The translations under genes were made by a program, and so were the position numbers. From positions 992,001 through 1,056,000 of the forward strand of contig NZ_CP060084.1 in the NCBI RefSeq assembly GCF_014211975.1: a DNA stretch of 64,000 nt, read 5' to 3'. The notes under the pieces were generated by a model that worked only from the letters and a program-made list of their open reading frames with translations, had not been told where the DNA came from and made no database searches. This stretch comes from Teredinibacter haidensis. Its GTDB lineage: Bacteria; Pseudomonadota; Gammaproteobacteria; Pseudomonadales; Cellvibrionaceae. Positions 26,084 through 33,782 of this stretch are shown piece by piece (position 1 is the first letter of the stretch; each line of letters opens with the position of its first letter).

Positions 26084-28336
26084 ATGACGATTTTTTTGCG
26101 CACCCTGTTTGGTGTTCTCTGTTTGCTATGTGCTGGTTTTGTCTCTGCTCAGGAGAATGTCGGTTTAGCTGAAACTGGTGGGAAATTACCGCCAGACGTT
26201 CGTCTGGTCATCGATGTATCTGGCAGCATGAAGCGTAACGACCCGAATAACTTACGTCAGCCGGCTATCGAGCTTCTGGTGCAACTGCTGCCTGAAGGCA
26301 GCCGTGCGGGTGTTTGGACCTTCGGTAAGTGGATTAACATGCTTGTGCCTCATAAGCCGGTCACAACCGAATGGAGAGATGCCGCACAGAAGAAGTCGGG
26401 CGACATTAGCTCCGTTGGTCTCTACACGAATATTGGCGAAGCTCTGGAAAAAGCCTCCTACGATGCGCTAAGCACCAGTAAAAAATACCGTACCTCTATC
26501 ATTCTACTTACGGATGGTATGGTAGATATCGATAAATCGCCAGACGTAAACAAGCGAGAGTGGCGACGAATTGTGGATGAAGTTCTGCCTAAACTGAAAG
26601 AGGCCGGAATCACCATTCATACCATCGCTTTATCGGACAATGCCGATAAAAACCTGATGAATAAATTATCTCTCAGTACCGACGGTTTGGCTGAAGTGGC
26701 TCATACGGCCGATGACCTGATGAGGATATTTCTCAAAACCTTCGATGCAGCGGTACCGTCCGAGCAGGTTCCCCTAACCGATAACCAGTTTGTTATCGAC
26801 TCCAGCGTAGAAGAGTTTACGGCGCTGATTTTCCGTAAAAACCCAGAACAGTTTACCGAACTGGTCGGGCCGGATCAGAACCTCTACTCTGCCAGCTTTA
26901 AAGATAATGATGTGAAATGGCATCGTGCAGACAATTACGATTTAATTACCGTTAAGCGGCCATTGGAAGGTGAGTGGGGTGTTAAAGCGGATATGGATCC
27001 CGAAAGCCGAATTACCGTGGTCAGTAATTTAAATTTACGGGTAAAGCCTCTGCCCTCGAACGTGTTTAAAGGGCAGAAAGAAGAGTTGAGTTTGTTTCTA
27101 CAGGAAGATGGCAAAAACATTGCCCGGCCGGAATTCCTATCTCTGATGGATATTGATGCTGCTATGGAGGCTGGCAACGACGAATTCGATATTAAGCAAT
27201 TCTGGACAAAGACCCTCAGTGAGGGTTCTCCACCAGCTGGTGGCCACTATAGTCAACAACTACCGACCTTCGATAAAGACGGGATCTATCAATTGAGTGT
27301 GGTTGTGGATGGTAAAACTTTTGTTCGTCAGTTCAGTCACCAGTTTACGGTACGTCAAACGTTTGGAGCGGAAGTTAAACAGGTTTTCACAGACGGCAAG
27401 CTCGAATACGTACTCGTTGCCAACTCCTATAACCAGAATATTGATATCCCGCGTACGCAGGTAGCGGCTACAATTATATCGCCCGAAGGCCGCAAAAAAA
27501 TACGCCCGCTTATATCAACCGATGTGGACACGTGGAAAGCGACGCTGCTACCCGATGTCGAGGGCGAATACAGCGCTAGAATTAAAGCCAAAGGCTATGA
27601 CGTTGAGGGTAACCCCTTCGATATTACACTGGAAGACATCAAGTTTAACTATTCGCTGGAAGACGGTTTTGTTGAAGATAAAGAACCCTTTTTCGATGAG
27701 TCCGCCGAGTCCGAACCTACCGCCGAGGCGAAGGTTACAGCGGAAGCTGTAACAGAAGAGCAGCCTGTCACAGAGGAAGAGGCTGCTCTCGAACAGGGTA
27801 TGCCGATGTGGATGCTCTACGCCACGCTTGGTGTTGGCAATGTATTGTTGTTTGGTTTAGCTTTTCTTCTCTACAAAAAAATAATGGGCAAAAATGTAGA
27901 TATACTGGATCAGTTTTCGGACGAAGCCATAAGCGAAGACCTGTCGGAGGAAGGTGCAGATGATGGGGAATCAGAACCCGAGATGGAAGAAGAGCCGCCC
28001 ATGGAGGATTTGGATCCGATAATGGATGAGTTGGGGCAAAACGAAGAAGAGGATCTGGATCCCGCCCTCGAGCCAGAGATGACTGAGGCTGAAGGCGAAC
28101 AGGATTTAGAGCCAAAGATGGAGTCTGAGCCTGACATGGAAATGCCCATTGATGATCTGGAATCAATGGCGGAGACCCAACCAGAGGGTGGCGAGGAAGA
28201 CGACGATATGGTGGCCGAAATGCTTAAAGCTCAGGGCCTGGATTTAGCTGAAGACGAGTTAGATGAAGCCATTTCAACGTTAATCGATGATCTTGATGCA
28301 GATGATCTGGATGAAGACGAAGATAAAAAAGAATAG
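26084..28336 (+). CDS. VWA-domain membrane protein with acidic cytoplasmic tail
   Basis: Signal peptide (FLRTLFGVLCLLCAGFVSA), then a von Willebrand A domain with an intact MIDAS: DVSGSM near residue 45, a downstream Thr, and LLTDGMVD near residue 140. Beta-sandwich regions follow, then one transmembrane helix near residues 575-593, and a cytoplasmic tail of about 150 residues made mostly of Glu and Asp. It resembles the TIGR03503 family of conserved gammaproteobacterial proteins. The frame is open to TTG 26051; I prefer ATG 26084 because the signal peptide then begins properly. Neither start has a strong ribosome-binding site. Function unknown. Confidence 0.75.
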   Translation: MTIFLRTLFGVLCLLCAGFVSAQENVGLAETGGKLPPDVRLVIDVSGSMKRNDPNNLRQPAIELLVQLLPEGSRAGVWTFGKWINMLVPHKPVTTEWRDAAQKKSGDISSVGLYTNIGEALEKASYDALSTSKKYRTSIILLTDGMVDIDKSPDVNKREWRRIVDEVLPKLKEAGITIHTIALSDNADKNLMNKLSLSTDGLAEVAHTADDLMRIFLKTFDAAVPSEQVPLTDNQFVIDSSVEEFTALIFRKNPEQFTELVGPDQNLYSASFKDNDVKWHRADNYDLITVKRPLEGEWGVKADMDPESRITVVSNLNLRVKPLPSNVFKGQKEELSLFLQEDGKNIARPEFLSLMDIDAAMEAGNDEFDIKQFWTKTLSEGSPPAGGHYSQQLPTFDKDGIYQLSVVVDGKTFVRQFSHQFTVRQTFGAEVKQVFTDGKLEYVLVANSYNQNIDIPRTQVAATIISPEGRKKIRPLISTDVDTWKATLLPDVEGEYSARIKAKGYDVEGNPFDITLEDIKFNYSLEDGFVEDKEPFFDESAESEPTAEAKVTAEAVTEEQPVTEEEAALEQGMPMWMLYATLGVGNVLLFGLAFLLYKKIMGKNVDILDQFSDEAISEDLSEEGADDGESEPEMEEEPPMEDLDPIMDELGQNEEEDLDPALEPEMTEAEGEQDLEPKMESEPDMEMPIDDLESMAETQPEGGEEDDDMVAEMLKAQGLDLAEDELDEAISTLIDDLDADDLDEDEDKKE

Positions 28337-28365
28337 AATAGAAAACAACACATATTATCTGTGCT

Positions 28366-28388
28366 CTCGGCACTCTAACCGTGCCGAG
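28366..28388. terminator. Hairpin between convergent genes
   Basis: CTCGGCAC, seven-base loop, GTGCCGAG: a perfect eight-base stem in the 69-base gap between the VWA gene and the convergent DUF748 gene. No U-tract on either strand. Confidence 0.45.
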
Positions 28389-28405
28389 TTATCGCGGGTT
28401 GGCCA

Positions 28406-30796
28406 CTACTGAACTTTAAGTTCTATAGCCGGAAAGGCCGTTTTTCTTTTATCGACTGTCGGAGCGCAAAGCAACAGTCGGTTAGATTCCACTCCTTGTT
28501 CTACCGCGGCACGTTTAAAGTTGCTGCCACGTGTTTTTGCTAGGTCAATCAGTTTTTGCTGTGTATCTTCTGGCGTTGCGTTTATTTCTGTTGTCGGTGT
28601 ATATTCCGCCGGAATGGCTCTTGGGCATACATGAACCGTCAGCTTCTTGTCGTCTTGCATCAGCGCGACAAACTGTTGTAAATATTCTTTCTGGCTTTCG
28701 TTAATTTCAACTGCTCCTATTTCGTAGGGCAAATCTTCCAAGCGCACTTTTAGTGTATGGCTGCCTGCAACCATCGCTACTGAAACGACCTTTGCGTAGG
28801 GAACAAAGGTTGCCATTAAATAATTTTTAGCCTGCATCATGACTGCTTTTTTTACAATCAGGCCAATTATATGCTGTACCCCGAAATCGGGATCGTTGAC
28901 ATTGCCGGATAGGGGGATCTTCAGTTTGATATTGCCATTTTTATCTTTTAGTAGGCCAAGGGCAACATTAAGTGGGACTGATGATTGATCCAGAATACTG
29001 GTAGCGCTAACCGTATCGCTGGAGGAAAATTTGACAGCATTAATATAGATGACGGTTTCGCCCTTAATATTCGAGTCGACAACGTCCACTTTAATGTTGC
29101 TATTGAGTTGGCCGCGTTTTACTCCGAAGCCGAGTAATTTGGAGGTGTAGCCCGTTGCCTCAGGCAAAGCGAATTCGTTGATCTTGGTTTGCATAGAAAG
29201 ATTAACCCCTTCGCCAAAGGGTCTGGCTTTACCGTGAACATTGAAGCTTAGGAACTCGCTGTCTTTGCCGGAAAGGGTAAAGTTCAGAGTTTCGCTGGTA
29301 TCAGCGCTATTGAGGTTGGTGATTTCAGCTTGTTGTAATGTGATGAATTTGTTGAAGGAGGGCACAATACTTCGGTCGATGATATGGATATTGCCCTCGG
29401 ATTCCAGTTTGATTTTGTCAATAGCGACGGTATATTTAGGTTCTACTGCTTTCGTATCTTCTGTATTGTCCTGCTCTGAAGGCGTCGATTTTTCTGCGGG
29501 TTTTTGTTCGGTTGTTTCGTTTGTAGAGGTGAGCAGGTTTTCGATATTGCCCTCGGGGTCGATATGCAGCTGTAGTTTGGGCGATTGAATGAGAAGCTCG
29601 GCAATCTGTGCGTGCTTATCGTTGGCGGTGAGTTTATTAATATGTAGCTTGGCCAGCGTTAGTAGTGGTTCGGGCTGTTTTTTCTGTTCCTTAGCGACAG
29701 GCAGGGAAGTGAGTATATCGCTGGCCATGATAGATAAAATTTTAACATCGTTATTCTGGTTCTGTTGACTGGCCTGTATTTTGTGAAAGCTAAGTGAGGC
29801 CAGTTGCACAAGCGTATCCTGGTTTTTTGGGTTGGTTGCGGAGATGTTTTTGAGGTCAAGGTCCAGCTCGGTGGATACAGATTCAAGAACGGCGCCTTTC
29901 AGTTCTGCGCTCGCTCTGCTTAACGATAGGTGAACATTTCCTCCCGATGCTGCAATGGCATCGTCCGCGTAGCGAATATTCTCCAGGGTTAACGTGCTGT
30001 CTTGCAGTTCGGCGGATAACTGGTTGCCGTTAAGGGTTCCCTTGAATTTCAGTTGAAGCGATGCAAAGCCGGAATAATTTTGTGGATCGGGTAAAAAAAT
30101 ATGGGTATCGCGCAAGTTAAACTTATTGAGAGTCATATCTCCCACAACCGATATCTTCTCTCCAGCCCTGCTTAGGGATAGGTTCGCATTGAGTTGTGAA
30201 TCGTTGATGCCAAGTCGAATGCTAGTTTCGGCATTTAAGGCGTCGCTCGTAAGGTGAATATTGGAAAGTGTGATGCTGTTTAGGTATAGATTGTTGTTGG
30301 CATTCTCGTAGTTAATAAGGATGTGAGATTCCGCAATGCTTAGCTTGGGAATGGTTATCGCGAAGGCAGTCGGTTTCTCGGTAATAGATGGGGCGGGCGC
30401 TTTTTCTACATCTTTGGAGCTGGCTATCGAGAATCCGGCTACCGACAGTAAACTACCGACTTTGGTGAGCTGCGTGTCCAACCCGCTTAGTGTTAATTGC
30501 TCGACTTTAATGTGTTTTTTTAACAGAGGCCAGAAGGCCAGATCGGCAACCGCCTTGGGGATTTTCAGTACGGTTTTATCGCTAGTGAACATCTTTAGCT
30601 CAGTAACCGTTATCTTTAAGAGAAAAATATTAATTCTTACACGGCTTTCTTCATCCAACTGCAAGTTGTGTTCGGCCAAAAAATCGGCAGCGGCCCATCG
30701 GGTGATGGTTGGGCTGAGCATCCATATTAAGGCCCACGTGGCGACCACAAGGGCGGTAAGGTACAAGCTGAGGTTTCTAAAAAGTCGCATAAACAA
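28406..30796 (-). CDS. DUF748 / AsmA-like envelope protein
   Basis: 796 residues with one N-terminal transmembrane helix (about 8-28), then a long periplasmic part of repeated beta strands. This fits DUF748 and the AsmA-like proteins thought to bridge the envelope or affect outer-membrane lipid assembly. A low-complexity Glu/Lys/Thr linker (about 430-460) splits it. The C-terminal 100 residues (ESQKEYLQQFVALMQDDKKLTVHVCP) resemble an OmpA-like fold only weakly. ATG 30790 (MRLFRN) is an alternative start. Stands alone on the minus strand. Confidence 0.75.
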   Translation of the reverse strand: MFMRLFRNLSLYLTALVVATWALIWMLSPTITRWAAADFLAEHNLQLDEESRVRINIFLLKITVTELKMFTSDKTVLKIPKAVADLAFWPLLKKHIKVEQLTLSGLDTQLTKVGSLLSVAGFSIASSKDVEKAPAPSITEKPTAFAITIPKLSIAESHILINYENANNNLYLNSITLSNIHLTSDALNAETSIRLGINDSQLNANLSLSRAGEKISVVGDMTLNKFNLRDTHIFLPDPQNYSGFASLQLKFKGTLNGNQLSAELQDSTLTLENIRYADDAIAASGGNVHLSLSRASAELKGAVLESVSTELDLDLKNISATNPKNQDTLVQLASLSFHKIQASQQNQNNDVKILSIMASDILTSLPVAKEQKKQPEPLLTLAKLHINKLTANDKHAQIAELLIQSPKLQLHIDPEGNIENLLTSTNETTEQKPAEKSTPSEQDNTEDTKAVEPKYTVAIDKIKLESEGNIHIIDRSIVPSFNKFITLQQAEITNLNSADTSETLNFTLSGKDSEFLSFNVHGKARPFGEGVNLSMQTKINEFALPEATGYTSKLLGFGVKRGQLNSNIKVDVVDSNIKGETVIYINAVKFSSSDTVSATSILDQSSVPLNVALGLLKDKNGNIKLKIPLSGNVNDPDFGVQHIIGLIVKKAVMMQAKNYLMATFVPYAKVVSVAMVAGSHTLKVRLEDLPYEIGAVEINESQKEYLQQFVALMQDDKKLTVHVCPRAIPAEYTPTTEINATPEDTQQKLIDLAKTRGSNFKRAAVEQGVESNRLLLCAPTVDKRKTAFPAIELKVQ

Positions 30797-31101
30797 TGAG
30801 GCGTAGAATGCGCCATCTCCCTGTTGTGTTTTGAAAGAGGATTATAGGAGGTTTTTGTATCGCAACCTACAGGTAGCGTTTTCGTTGCGTAGATATGGAT
30901 TATTGGGTCGATCCTTTTCCCATACTTCGTGGTGTCCTAAAGAATAGTGGCCTGCTTTGCGAGCGTTAAGCCCTATTGGGCGTTAGAAGAAAAAACATTC
31001 CTGAAGCGAAACCATGACAATGGAATTCTTTCCAATAAAGGGTTGACCCGTCTATTGCTTAAGGGTTCAAACTGCGCGCTCGATCAACAGTGGAGGGCAA
31101 T
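30797..31101. other. Divergent intergenic region with merR promoter
   Basis: Between the DUF748 and merR-family genes. TTGACC (31043-31048), 17-base spacer and TTCAAA (31066-31071) form the likely promoter. The same stretch is a dyad (TTGACCC ... GGGTTCAA), as expected for a MerR-type operator lying between -35 and -10. Confidence 0.5.
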
Positions 31102-31623
31102 ATGCTAACCGTTACTCAGGTGGCGAATCGATACGGTATCTCTCGCTCGACCATTCTCTACTACGAGAAGGCGGGGCTGCTACAGCCTGCCTGCCGCTCG
31201 GATAATGGTTACCGCTGGTATGGAGAGAGCGAGATGGAAAAGCTTAAAGCGATCTTATCGTATCGTTCACTTGGGCTGCCAGTGCAGAAATTGTCCGAGA
31301 TGGTGAATCGAAACAGTGAAGCCGCACAAGAGTACGCCTTGCGTGAGCAATTTATGGCCCTCGAGACCGAGATAGCCAATTTGCGAATGCAGCAGCAGGC
31401 AATTGTGCAGTTACTTAACGCACATGAAATTCTGGAGGACAAAATGATTACTAAAGAACGTTGGGTGGAAATTATGACCGCCGCAGGTTTGGGTGATGAG
31501 GAGATGCGTAACTGGCATAAGAAGTTTGAACAAATGGAGCCTGACGCGCATCAGGAATTTTTAGAATCACTGCAAATTGATGAGGAAGAGATAAAACAAA
31601 TTCGCACTTGGTCTGCGGGTTAA
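31102..31623 (+). CDS. MerR-family transcriptional regulator
   Basis: N-terminal winged helix-turn-helix of MerR type (LTVTQVANRYGISRSTILYYEKAGLL, from residue 2), the dimer helix about 75-110, and a 65-residue C-terminal effector region without an obvious metal-binding Cys set. 173 residues. ATG 31102 is preceded by GGAGGG; GTG 31090 is unlikely. The dyad in its own promoter suggests autoregulation. Ligand unknown; the C-terminal part resembles those of TipAL-like, non-metal regulators. Confidence 0.85.
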   Translation: MLTVTQVANRYGISRSTILYYEKAGLLQPACRSDNGYRWYGESEMEKLKAILSYRSLGLPVQKLSEMVNRNSEAAQEYALREQFMALETEIANLRMQQQAIVQLLNAHEILEDKMITKERWVEIMTAAGLGDEEMRNWHKKFEQMEPDAHQEFLESLQIDEEEIKQIRTWSAG

Positions 31624-31628
31624 ATTAT

Positions 31629-31648
31629 CGGGCACAGGGATGTGCCCG
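31629..31648. terminator. Hairpin after merR-family gene
   Basis: CGGGCACA-GGGA-TGTGCCCG, perfect eight-base stem between convergent genes, with only a weak T-rich stretch further on. Confidence 0.5.
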
Positions 31649-31672
31649 TCACCCCTATATTTTTAGCCTGCC

Positions 31673-32578
31673 TCAACACTTTGAACCCTGACTGCCTGTG
31701 CCTGCCAGTTTTTTCGATATGGCCACCATCGACGACCAGCGATCGCCACACCAATCGGGCGCCAGTAAAACGGGGGGGCGTCCTTTGGCGGTAACGCGGT
31801 GGTAAATAATATCTTTTGGCGTGTGCTGAATAATGTCGACCGCAGCTTGAGTATACTCTTCTTCAGCCATTATCCGTAAACGCCCAGCTCGCCAGGTGCG
31901 CGCCATAGCGCTGCCTTCAACAATATGTAATGGGTGTAGTTTTAAGCCCTGTACGCCGGTTTCCAATACTTGTGCTAACGTTTTCCGGTATTCAGCCGTC
32001 CCTTCTCCTGGTAAGCCCAATATAAGATGGCAACAAATATTGATGTTATAGCTTTTCGCTTTGGCAACGGCTTGCTGGTAGCAGGTGAAGTCATGGCCGC
32101 GATTAATGCGTCTTAAGGTGTGGTCGTGAGCTGTTTGTAATCCCAGTTCCAACCACACTTCTTTCCCTTGCTCTTGGTAGTCCGCCAGTAGTGCTAATAC
32201 TTCATCGCTGAGACAGTCGGGCCGTGTGCCGACACAAATCCCTACAATATCGGGCTCCTGCAAAGCCTGTTGGTACATCTTTTTTAGGTGCTGAATTTCA
32301 CCATAGGTACTGCTATAGGCTTGAAAATAGGCAAGGTATTTGATGTTACTGTGTTTGAGTTCCTGCTTGCGTAATGCTAGCTGGTCTGCCACCGGTAGCA
32401 AGTGTTGCTCTGGCTTAACGAAGGAATCCATATTGCAGAAAGTACAGCCGCCCCGGCCGATAGAGCCATCGCGGTTTGGACAAGAAAAGCTGCCATCTAC
32501 CGTGAGCTTGCGAACACGCTCGCCAAAGCGTTCTTTAAGGTGATTACTGATGGTGTTGACGTAGAGATTGAGTTGCAC
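31673..32578 (-). CDS. yhcC: YhcC-type radical SAM protein (TIGR01212)
   Basis: Radical S-adenosylmethionine protein of the YhcC family. The Cys cluster CPNRDGSIGRGGCTFC (about residues 33-48) fits the family's unusual CX11CX2C spacing for the 4Fe-4S cluster. The barrel motifs VWLELGLQTAHD and CCHLILGLPGEG follow. 301 residues, normal. GTG start at 32578. Substrate not established; an RNA-modifying or oxidoreductase role has been discussed for relatives. Confidence 0.9.
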   Translation of the reverse strand: MQLNLYVNTISNHLKERFGERVRKLTVDGSFSCPNRDGSIGRGGCTFCNMDSFVKPEQHLLPVADQLALRKQELKHSNIKYLAYFQAYSSTYGEIQHLKKMYQQALQEPDIVGICVGTRPDCLSDEVLALLADYQEQGKEVWLELGLQTAHDHTLRRINRGHDFTCYQQAVAKAKSYNINICCHLILGLPGEGTAEYRKTLAQVLETGVQGLKLHPLHIVEGSAMARTWRAGRLRIMAEEEYTQAAVDIIQHTPKDIIYHRVTAKGRPPVLLAPDWCGDRWSSMVAISKKLAGTGSQGSKC

Positions 32579-32661
32579 TGGTTTTGTTGATCCGTATGGG
32601 GTAATAGTATGTTTCGTACCCCTATCCGGCGGTGTTGCCGACGGTCTAGCGTTTTATACGG

Positions 32662-33498
32662 TTAACCGAAATCTTCAACCGTTTCTTTCAGTAGTTTGTG
32701 GGGCACAATATTTAGGAATAATTCGGCGTTTTGTGTTTGGAAAAAACCGTCGTAACCGCCGAAGTCTCCTTGTTGCTGGCTTTGGTCAGGCAGCCAGGAT
32801 GCTGCTGAAAACTCTTTAATATCACTGATCTGCTCAAGCTCCAGGGCGAAGATTTTACCACCATCCTCCAGCACCAGAACAACCGGTTTGGTCAAATCTT
32901 TAAGACGTGCGGTGGCTTGGTCAAACAGTTCCAGCAGATGGTGCAGGGTGGTATCCCGGGTTTTGTTCAGGATCTCAATGGCGTCCTCGATTCGATGATC
33001 ATCGTGAGCCATGGAGAGTAGTCGGTCTGCAATGGAATGTATGAGCTTATGGGGTTTGTCAAAAAGGGACAAAATGGATTCCATTTCGCTGTCTTCTGGT
33101 TTGTACTGGTCGTACCAAATGCCGAAGGCACATTGATGGGAGTCTCTAGCCTTGTCGAAATGAGCGCCAGTGCGAATACTGTGCTCCAATGCATTTATCC
33201 AGTCGATGTGGTCCTGCCGTCTTGTCTCCAGTAGTTTAATCAGTTCAACACTCTCGTTGGTCTTTTCCTCTGCGCCAACAATCTTATTCAGCGGGTAGAG
33301 ACCTATGGCTTTACCGTCAAAGTCAAAAACCGAGTTTGCCGCGCCATTATGGCCTGGGACTGTACGAGTACTGAGAGAGGACAACGCAGCGATGTAACGC
33401 ACATGGTGCACGGAGAGAGCGAAATGCATATCGCCAGCCTTGAACGTTAGGTACGAACCAGCGTTATGAGTGTCGGTAGTAACCGCTTGCTGCTCCAT
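32662..33498 (-). CDS. CheW-like protein with inserted zinc-binding CZB domain
   Basis: 278 residues. A CheW-like half at about 14-78 (YLTFKAGDMHFALSVHHVRYIA) is followed by a chemoreceptor zinc-binding domain at about 92-165. CZB ligands are visible: H97 in DHIDW, C123 in HQCAFGIWYD, and H150/H154 in KPHKLIH. The second CheW-like stretch (about 203-270) closes the fold. CZB domains bind zinc and respond to oxidants such as hypochlorite. The protein probably links a zinc or redox signal to a CheA array. AGAGAGG precedes the ATG. No receptor, CheA or CheY gene is in the window. Confidence 0.8.
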   Translation of the reverse strand: MEQQAVTTDTHNAGSYLTFKAGDMHFALSVHHVRYIAALSSLSTRTVPGHNGAANSVFDFDGKAIGLYPLNKIVGAEEKTNESVELIKLLETRRQDHIDWINALEHSIRTGAHFDKARDSHQCAFGIWYDQYKPEDSEMESILSLFDKPHKLIHSIADRLLSMAHDDHRIEDAIEILNKTRDTTLHHLLELFDQATARLKDLTKPVVLVLEDGGKIFALELEQISDIKEFSAASWLPDQSQQQGDFGGYDGFFQTQNAELFLNIVPHKLLKETVEDFG

Positions 33499-33782
33499 CT
33501 TACCTCTCTAGCGTGTTATTAGATGATTGAAATCTATCTCTTTAATGTAGTACAAATCCTTGTGTTGGCTAGGGGGTAAGTCTTGGCTGAAGGATGAACC
33601 GGTATTGTTATTACTGGGTTTATTGCAGTTGAGCGTCAGTATTGTGTCGGTTTTATTTCGGAGTTGTTACGGTTATTGTGGATCAATAGAAAAGCGGGAT
33701 CGATTTCACCTTTGTCATCCTTTTGTCATCTAGTTCTCGTAGATATACGCGCTTCATACAATTTAGAAAGGGCGACCGGGTT

